From NCBI RefSeq assembly GCF_000336385.2, contig NZ_HG424474.1:1-47939 (forward strand): a stretch of 47,939 nucleotides of DNA, in the 5' to 3' direction. A model generated the notes under the pieces. The model was not told where the DNA came from, did no database searches, and saw nothing but the letters and a program-made list of their open reading frames with translations. Both the position numbers and the translations under genes were made by a program. Within the stretch, counting starts at the first letter, position 1. Every line of letters begins with the position of its first letter. Of the stretch, positions 42,450 through 47,939 are shown piece after piece. The stretch is from Lysobacter antibioticus HS124. Its GTDB lineage: Bacteria; Pseudomonadota; Gammaproteobacteria; Xanthomonadales; Xanthomonadaceae.

Positions 42450-43364
42450 ATGGACCGGATCACCGCCATGACCGTCTTCGTCGAGGTCGCCGAACGCGGC
42501 AGCCTGACCGCCGCCGCCGAGGCCCTGGACATGTCCCGGGCGATGGCCACGCGCTATCTGGCCGCGCTCGAGGACTGGCTGGGCGCACGCGTCCTGCACC
42601 GCACCACCCGCCGGCTCAGCCTGACCCCGGCCGGCGAGGTGGCGCTGGACCGCTGCCGGCGCATGCTCGCGGTCGGGGACGAACTCAAGAGCGCGCTGAC
42701 CGATGCCGAAGGCGTGCCGCACGGACAACTGCGGCTGACCTGCAGCACCTCGCTCGGGCTCAGCCATCTCGCCGGCGCCGTGTCCGATTTCGTCCGCCGC
42801 TATCCGGGCGCGGCGGTCGACGTGGTCCTGGCCGACCGCGCGGTCAACCTGGTCGAAGAGCGCATCGACGTCGCTATCCGCATCAGCCGCAGCCTGGAGC
42901 CGGGCCTGATCGCGCGCCGCATCACCGTCTGCCGTTCGGTGCTGTGCGCCGCGCCGGCCTATCTGACCGCCCGCGGCCTGCCGCACCGGCCGGCCGATCT
43001 GGCCACGCACAATTGCCTCACCCATCACTACGTCGGCAAGAGCCTGTGGTCGCTGCATCGCGACGGCCAGACCGACGCGGTCGCGGTGGAAGGTTCGATC
43101 AGCGCCAACGACGCCACCCTGATCGCCCAGGCGGTGCGCGCCGGCGCCGGCATCGGCCTGCTGCCGACCTATCTGGTCGCGCCGATGCTGCGGGCCGGCG
43201 AACTGGTGCGGGTGCTGCCGGACTATGCACCCGACGAGATGGGCGTGTTCGGCGTGTACCTGTCGCGCCGGCAGATGCCGCTGATCGTGCGCGCCTTCCT
43301 CGACTTCCTGGTCGAACGTTTCGGCGAAGAACCCGAGTGGGACCGGGCACTGGGGCTGGCCTGA
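42450..43364 (+). CDS. LysR-type transcriptional regulator
   Basis: A 304-residue LTTR with the N-terminal winged helix (MDRITAMTVFVEVAERGSLT, AAAEALDMSRAMATRYLAAL, about 1-60) and an effector-binding domain from about 90. It is of the group with DRITAMxxFVxV starts that often regulates divergent reductases or oxidoreductases. The 139-bp divergent gap contains AT-rich sequence (GCGAAATATTTGTTG) suited to an operator. The likely target is the DsbA-like/DUF2218 operon. There is no ribosome site in front of the ATG. Confidence 0.93.
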   Translation: MDRITAMTVFVEVAERGSLTAAAEALDMSRAMATRYLAALEDWLGARVLHRTTRRLSLTPAGEVALDRCRRMLAVGDELKSALTDAEGVPHGQLRLTCSTSLGLSHLAGAVSDFVRRYPGAAVDVVLADRAVNLVEERIDVAIRISRSLEPGLIARRITVCRSVLCAAPAYLTARGLPHRPADLATHNCLTHHYVGKSLWSLHRDGQTDAVAVEGSISANDATLIAQAVRAGAGIGLLPTYLVAPMLRAGELVRVLPDYAPDEMGVFGVYLSRRQMPLIVRAFLDFLVERFGEEPEWDRALGLA

Positions 43365-44027
43365 GCGAAGGCCGGCAAGACGCAGGCGACACTCTGCGGC
43401 CGGCGCGGCCGTAGGCTGCGGAACTGATAGTCCCGCAGGCCGCAGGCGCAACTGCATGCCGAAGTCGGCCTAACTTGGACAGGGCGATGTAGCGGTCACC
43501 TGTCGATTCGTCACTCATCAAGCCGGAAAAGCACACTGCTCGTGATCGAACGCCGACGACCGATCCTACGCGGTTCCTGTGGGCCGATTAGCGCGCTCTG
43601 GGTTCGTTGGCGTATGAGAGTGGTTTGGAGTTGGCTCAAAAGCCTTATTCGATAGGAATACAGGCAAGAACAAGAGAGAAGGCCCGCTGAGTCCGTTTAC
43701 CGCCCGTCGGGACTCACGGTACCTCACATCGGGTGCCCGGCCGGACTGAGATCTATCCGGAGTCTTTTTGGGTTACTTTGTAAAAAATCGTGATATCAAT
43801 CACATTTATGATTAGAGTTCAGTCGCATAAAAAGCAGGCGGAGATCCGATCGGAAAGCCGTTTGACTCGCGATTGTCCCGCTCCGGTCTGCTATTCACCA
43901 CGGCGTGCGCTAGTGTGCTTGAGATCATTATCGCGGCCAACGCACGCCAAGACGAACGGAATCGACGACTAGCCAATCGCAGTTCTTTGGGCAAAGCACT
44001 TTGAAGGTCAGGGGGATAAAAGTGCCT
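43365..44027. other. Lower-GC intergenic leader of the DUF11 gene, no gene recognised
   Basis: This 663-bp stretch is the longest gene-free part of the window and from about 43560 is clearly less GC-rich than the rest. AT-rich elements include TTGTAAAAAATCGTGATATC near 43780 and a TGATATCA palindrome. They may be promoter or regulator sites for the giant gene downstream. No complete coding frame, transposase fragment or tRNA was recognised. The composition suggests acquired DNA or a horizontally exchanged junction. Confidence 0.55.
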
Positions 44028-47000
44028 ATGAAGCAACTTATCGGCGAAGGTGCGGCACCGTCCCGAATTCGGACGTTCGCAACGATTTGCTCCGCGCTTT
44101 TCTTAGCTTTCGTCGGCGACGCGAACGCCCAGTTCAAGGTAGGAGCGACCTTCAGGAACGCTACCGAGCCTGGCTGGACCATATCCGGTACCAACAACGT
44201 AGGCACCGACGACAGCGGCATCCTGACCGGCGGCTACGGTGCGATTCCGAACAATGTCAACGACCCGGTTGGGAACGGCTGGTTGCGCCTTTCGACCAAC
44301 CAGGTCAATCAATCCGGTACGGCGCTGTACACCGGCGCCACCTTTCCATCGACGCAAGGCGTTGTCGCCGAGTTCGACTACGTCAGTTGGGGCGGAACCG
44401 GCGCCGACGGTCTGAGTTTCTTCCTCTACGATGCGGCTTCGAACATGGCCGGCGCGGGTACCGGCGGGGCCTTGGGCTATTGCGCCGGAGCCGGCGGGTA
44501 TCTCGGCATCGGGCTGGACGAATGGGGCAACTATTCCAACACGGGCGGCAATTCGTGCGCATCGGCTACCGGCATTGGATACGTTCCAGATAGCGTGGCG
44601 GTACGAGGCCCTGTTTCCAGCGGTAATCCCTATGTCGGTGGACAAACGCTCGCAGCGGGCATCGACGACCCCGGAGTCTTGGCCCGCCCCAGCATCAATC
44701 GCGTGCGGGTCGCCTTGGTTCCAAACGGTACCGGGGGATATCGCGTGAGCGTCGGCCTAGGCACGACGGCGACCAACATCGTCAACGTACTGAGCAATCT
44801 GAACTTTCCGTACGCAGCACCGACGAATCTGCGCATGGGCTTTGCCAGTGCGACCGGCGATGAAACCAATATCCACGAAATCCGCAACGTAACGGCTTCG
44901 GTGCCGGCGGACATCGCCGTCACCAAGACTGTCGCTTCCGCCACGCTGTTTCGCGGCCAGACGCAGACCTACACTGTGGTCGTGCGCAACAACGATATCA
45001 ATCCCGTCGATCCGGGAGACCAGTCGCCTCCGATCAACGCCGCCAACGCGCCGGACATCTCCGACGCCTTGCCGGCCCAGTTGCAGAGCGTCAGTTGGAC
45101 CTGCGCCGCCTCCGCCGGCTCGACCTGCCCCGCCGCCAGCGGTACCGGCAACATCGCCATCGCAGGCGGCTACACCTTGGCCACCGGCGGGCAACTGACA
45201 TTCACGATCACGGGCACGGTTGCCGCCACCGCAACTTGCGGCGCGACCGTCACCAACACGGCGACGGCGGACTTCTCCGCGACGGACGGCTTCTCCGATA
45301 TCAACGTCAATAACAACAGCGCAAGCGCCGTTTTTACGGTGGCTTGCGCCGATCTGGCCATCAGCAAGACCAACAATCAGACGATCTATGCGCCCGGCCA
45401 GTCGATCAGCTATGTACTGGTTGCGAGCAACGCCGGTCCCGCAGCGGTGACGAACGCGGTCTTCGCCGATCCGGCCATCGCGAACTTCAACGTCACCGGC
45501 GTGACCTGCGCCAGCCCGGTAGGCGGTGCTGTCTGCCCCGCGGTAGGAGGCGCACCCGGACAGCTGTCGATAGCGAACATGCAAGGAAGCGGGGTGAACA
45601 TTCCATCCCTGCCCACGGGAGGTAGCGTTACCTTCACCGTCTCCGGAACCGTGGCTTCCAACGCGACCGGCAATTTGACCAATACCGCGCAGATCGCGTT
45701 GCCGAACGGCGGTGTCGACAGCACTCCAGCCAATAATACCGCGTCCGACACCGACACTCCCCAGCCCAATTTCGGAGTGTGCGACTCGCGGCTGTGGCTG
45801 GAGCAGTCGCCGGGCGCGCCGACGCCGACCACGCTGTACCAGATCAACACCAACGCCAATCCACTGACATTCACGCCGATCGGCGCTGCCAACTTGCTGT
45901 ACAACGCAGTGGGCTACAACCCCAGCGACAACTATCAGTACGGCTTGGTGACGACCAACACCAACACCCTGGTCAAGATCGGCGCCGACGGCAGCGCAAT
46001 CAGCCTCGGCGCGGTCAGCGGCCTGCCGGTGGCGACCTATATCAGCGGCGCGTTCGGTACCGCCGGCAACATCCTGTACGTCAAGGACAACGTCGCCGCC
46101 GGCACGACCATGTACGCGATCAACGTGACCACGTTGACCGCGACCGCGATTCCTCTCAGTACGGCGATCAACATTGCCGACTGGGCTTGGGTCAATGGCC
46201 TGCTCTATAGCGTGACCAACGGCGGCCAACTGGTGTCGGTCAATCCGACCACCGGCGCGGTGACCAGCATCGGCGCGCCGAACGGGCTGCCGGCCGGCTT
46301 CTTCGGCGCGATCTACGGCGCGCCCAACGGCCTCTACGGTTCGGGCAACAACCCGCCCAGCGGTTTCTATAAGTTCGACCTGGCCACCGGAGCGGCGACG
46401 CTGATCAGCGGCGCGCCGGGCTCCAGCGCGAACGACGGCTCCAATTGTCCGACCGCCAACATCACCTTCGGCGCCGACCTGCAGATCACCAAGACCAACA
46501 CGCCCGCCTCGGGGCCGAACGATCTGGCCAACGACCGCTACACGCCGGGCACGGCGCGCACCTACACCGTCGTGGTCACCAACGCCGGACCGTTCGGCGC
46601 CGCCAATGCGGTGTTTACCGATCCGGCGATCGCCAACTTCACGGTGAGCTCGGTGACTTGCGGCAGCCCGACCGGGGGCGGCGTCTGCCCGAGCGTAGCC
46701 AACACCACCGTGGCGTTGATGCAGGGCGGCGGCATCGTGATTCCGTCGCTGCCGTACAGCAGCAACACGTCGAGCAGCGTCACCTTCACCGTGACCGGCA
46801 CCATCGCCGCCGGGGCGACCGGCGCGCTGACCAACGTCGCCAACATCGCGGCCGGCGCCGGCACCAGCGACGCCACGCCGGGCAACAACAGCGCCACCGA
46901 TACCGACACGCCGACCGGCACGATCGTGATCGTCAAGGACGCGGTGCCCAACGACGCTCAAGACTTCGCCTTCACCACCACCGGCACCGGCTTGAGCGCG

Positions 47001-47894
47001 TTCAGCCTCGACGACGATGCCGACGGTACCCTGCCGAACACGCGCACGTTCACCGGGCTGGAACCGGGCAGCTACGGCGTGACCGAGGCCGTGACCGCCG
47101 GCTGGAGCCTGACCGCCTTGAGCTGCAGCGATCCGGACAACGGCACCGTCGTCGACTTGACCAATCGGCTGGCGACGATCGACATCGACTCGGGCGAGAC
47201 GGTCACCTGCACCTACACCAACGGCCGCCTGCCGGTCCTGCGCTTGCAGAAGGCGTTGCCGCTGGGCCGCTTCGTCGCCGCCGACCAGTTCGCGTTGAGC
47301 ATCGCCGGCAGCGGCGGTCCGGCGAGCGTCACCACCACCGGCAGCGGGACCACCGCGACCGGCGCGGCGACGTTGAACCCCGGCGCGATCGGAGCGGCCT
47401 ACACCTTCTCCGAAGCGGCCGCCGCCGGCGCCGATCTGGCCAACTACGCCGGCACCTATGCCTGCACCAATGCCCTGGCCGGCGGCCAGGCGCCGAGCGG
47501 CAGCGGCACGACGTTCAACCTGACCGCCGCGGCCGGCGACGATCTCAGCTGCACGTTCACCAATACCCGCAATCCGATCGCCGATCTGTCGATCACTAAG
47601 ACCAACACGCCCGGCTCGGGCCCGAACGATCAGGCCGGCGACACCCTGACCCGCGGCGCGAGCACGACCTACACGATCGTCGTCACCAACAACGGCCCCG
47701 ACACGGTCGCCGGCGCGATCCTGGTCGACCCCCCCGGCAGCCGCAGCGGCCTGAGCTGCACCGCGCCGCCGGTCTGCACCGGTGCGGCCTGTCCGGCCGG
47801 GTTGACCCTGGCGCAGTTGGAAAGCGGCGTGGCGCTGGGCGCCCTGGCCAACGGTGCGACAGTGACGGTCACGCTGAGCTGCACGGTCAACTGA
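44028..47894 (+). CDS. Giant secreted DUF11-repeat surface protein, probably truncated
   Basis: A protein of 1,288 residues. The signal peptide ends in ANA-Q near residue 35. The domains are an L-type lectin-like beta sandwich (about 36-290), DUF11 repeat 1 (292-440), DUF11 repeat 2 (441-578), a beta-propeller-like LVIVD/DUF6923 region (582-815), DUF11 repeat 3 (816-963), two SpaA/prealbumin-like modules (964-1067, 1068-1183) and DUF11 repeat 4 (1184-1288), which ends before its last strand. There is no anchor. It is probably an extracellular adhesin or fibre. The ATG at 44028 is used; GTG at 44022 fits the GGGGGA site at 44011-44016 better and adds two residues. The first 1.7 kb has a lower GC content than the rest. 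Confidence 0.85.
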   Translation: MKQLIGEGAAPSRIRTFATICSALFLAFVGDANAQFKVGATFRNATEPGWTISGTNNVGTDDSGILTGGYGAIPNNVNDPVGNGWLRLSTNQVNQSGTALYTGATFPSTQGVVAEFDYVSWGGTGADGLSFFLYDAASNMAGAGTGGALGYCAGAGGYLGIGLDEWGNYSNTGGNSCASATGIGYVPDSVAVRGPVSSGNPYVGGQTLAAGIDDPGVLARPSINRVRVALVPNGTGGYRVSVGLGTTATNIVNVLSNLNFPYAAPTNLRMGFASATGDETNIHEIRNVTASVPADIAVTKTVASATLFRGQTQTYTVVVRNNDINPVDPGDQSPPINAANAPDISDALPAQLQSVSWTCAASAGSTCPAASGTGNIAIAGGYTLATGGQLTFTITGTVAATATCGATVTNTATADFSATDGFSDINVNNNSASAVFTVACADLAISKTNNQTIYAPGQSISYVLVASNAGPAAVTNAVFADPAIANFNVTGVTCASPVGGAVCPAVGGAPGQLSIANMQGSGVNIPSLPTGGSVTFTVSGTVASNATGNLTNTAQIALPNGGVDSTPANNTASDTDTPQPNFGVCDSRLWLEQSPGAPTPTTLYQINTNANPLTFTPIGAANLLYNAVGYNPSDNYQYGLVTTNTNTLVKIGADGSAISLGAVSGLPVATYISGAFGTAGNILYVKDNVAAGTTMYAINVTTLTATAIPLSTAINIADWAWVNGLLYSVTNGGQLVSVNPTTGAVTSIGAPNGLPAGFFGAIYGAPNGLYGSGNNPPSGFYKFDLATGAATLISGAPGSSANDGSNCPTANITFGADLQITKTNTPASGPNDLANDRYTPGTARTYTVVVTNAGPFGAANAVFTDPAIANFTVSSVTCGSPTGGGVCPSVANTTVALMQGGGIVIPSLPYSSNTSSSVTFTVTGTIAAGATGALTNVANIAAGAGTSDATPGNNSATDTDTPTGTIVIVKDAVPNDAQDFAFTTTGTGLSAFSLDDDADGTLPNTRTFTGLEPGSYGVTEAVTAGWSLTALSCSDPDNGTVVDLTNRLATIDIDSGETVTCTYTNGRLPVLRLQKALPLGRFVAADQFALSIAGSGGPASVTTTGSGTTATGAATLNPGAIGAAYTFSEAAAAGADLANYAGTYACTNALAGGQAPSGSGTTFNLTAAAGDDLSCTFTNTRNPIADLSITKTNTPGSGPNDQAGDTLTRGASTTYTIVVTNNGPDTVAGAILVDPPGSRSGLSCTAPPVCTGAACPAGLTLAQLESGVALGALANGATVTVTLSCTVN
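46491..46523 (+). repeat. Near-identical 33-bp direct repeat within the DUF11 gene, copy 1
   Basis: The stretch encoding KTNTPASGPND is repeated almost exactly at 47598-47630 (KTNTPGSGPND), 1.1 kb downstream and in the same frame. It marks the start of DUF11 repeats 3 and 4. Confidence 0.85.
47598..47630 (+). repeat. Near-identical 33-bp direct repeat within the DUF11 gene, copy 2
   Basis: This is the second copy, at the start of DUF11 repeat 4. Recombination between the two copies would remove one DUF11 and two SpaA-like modules in frame. Confidence 0.85.
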
Positions 47895-47925
47895 GGCCGG
47901 CGACTGTACGCGAGCGTGTGGCGGC

Positions 47926-47939
47926 GGGGGGGGGGAGGG
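47926..47939. other. Poly-G run at the window end
   Basis: Ten Gs in a row, then AGGG, end the sequence. Such a run often marks an assembly break or a low-quality contig end; a phase-variable tract is also possible. Confidence 0.7.

Noticed and set aside
43099-43536. A minus-strand frame of 145 codons entering the gap after the second LysR gene
   Set aside because: Most of it is antisense to the LysR gene, and the part in the gap shows no known family such as a transposase.
43741-43775. A terminator-like CCGGA/TCCGG hairpin with a following TTTTT
   Set aside because: The stem has only five pairs with a ten-base loop, too weak to claim.
43790-43972. A 60-codon plus-strand frame in the lower-GC leader
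   Set aside because: It has no ribosome site, no fold-like pattern and lies where promoter elements are expected.

Overview
This is a very GC-rich window (about 70% by eye) with strong G/C preference at third codon positions. The gene content points to Lysobacter or a close relative in the Xanthomonadaceae. Pointers are a chromosomal YkgJ/YecA/YchJ household set, QueF of the long type, an HU protein with an Ala/Lys-rich tail, dispersed REP-like repeats with a GGTCGCGGCTTACGCCGCTC core, a secreted M4 protease, and an sfp/EntD-type phosphopantetheinyl transferase next to a fused PabA-PabB. The genus is an inference; there is no rRNA or tRNA gene to confirm it.

Layout. 1-2,670: a tandem REP-like array, a two-gene membrane/hypothetical operon, and a membrane-anchored DUF4344 putative metallopeptidase. 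2,673-9,180: mostly minus-strand housekeeping genes, including icd with a clear terminator, YkgJ, YecA-like and YchJ SEC-C proteins, a lipoprotein, a LysM protein and queF. 9,318-13,130: an M20 amidohydrolase, then an aldo/keto reductase divergent from a LysR regulator. 13,414-20,825: an APC permease, a complete three-gene EmrAB/OMF-type efflux operon, an APH(6)-like kinase and a small protein. 21,080-26,373: HU, zapE, an alpha/beta hydrolase, an ExeM/NucH-like nuclease lipoprotein and a membrane-anchored cytochrome c.

26,807-32,440 is the most system-like block. It is a seven-gene plus-strand operon matching the E. coli yjfI-J-K-L-M-C set (DUF2170, PspA/IM30, DUF2491, DUF350, DUF1190 lipoprotein, YgiC/YjfC ATP-grasp amidoligase) with a TIGYGD-filter potassium channel inserted after the PspA gene. 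A good sigma-70-like promoter lies upstream and a hairpin downstream. The genes look like a membrane-stress module joining a membrane-coating protein, an ion channel and a peptide-amine ligase, but its chemistry is unproven.

32,663-43,364 is an accessory stretch. It holds an M4 protease, the PPTase/PabAB pair, an orphan VirB5/TrbJ-like secreted protein, a response regulator that has lost its phospho-acceptor Asp, a LigD-like DNA ligase homologue that has lost its catalytic lysine, a possible tiny membrane protein, and a DUF2218/DsbA-like pair divergent from a LysR regulator. 43,365-47,939 has a lower-GC leader followed by a giant DUF11-repeat surface protein of mosaic composition. Its last repeat stops early, just before a poly-G run that ends the window.
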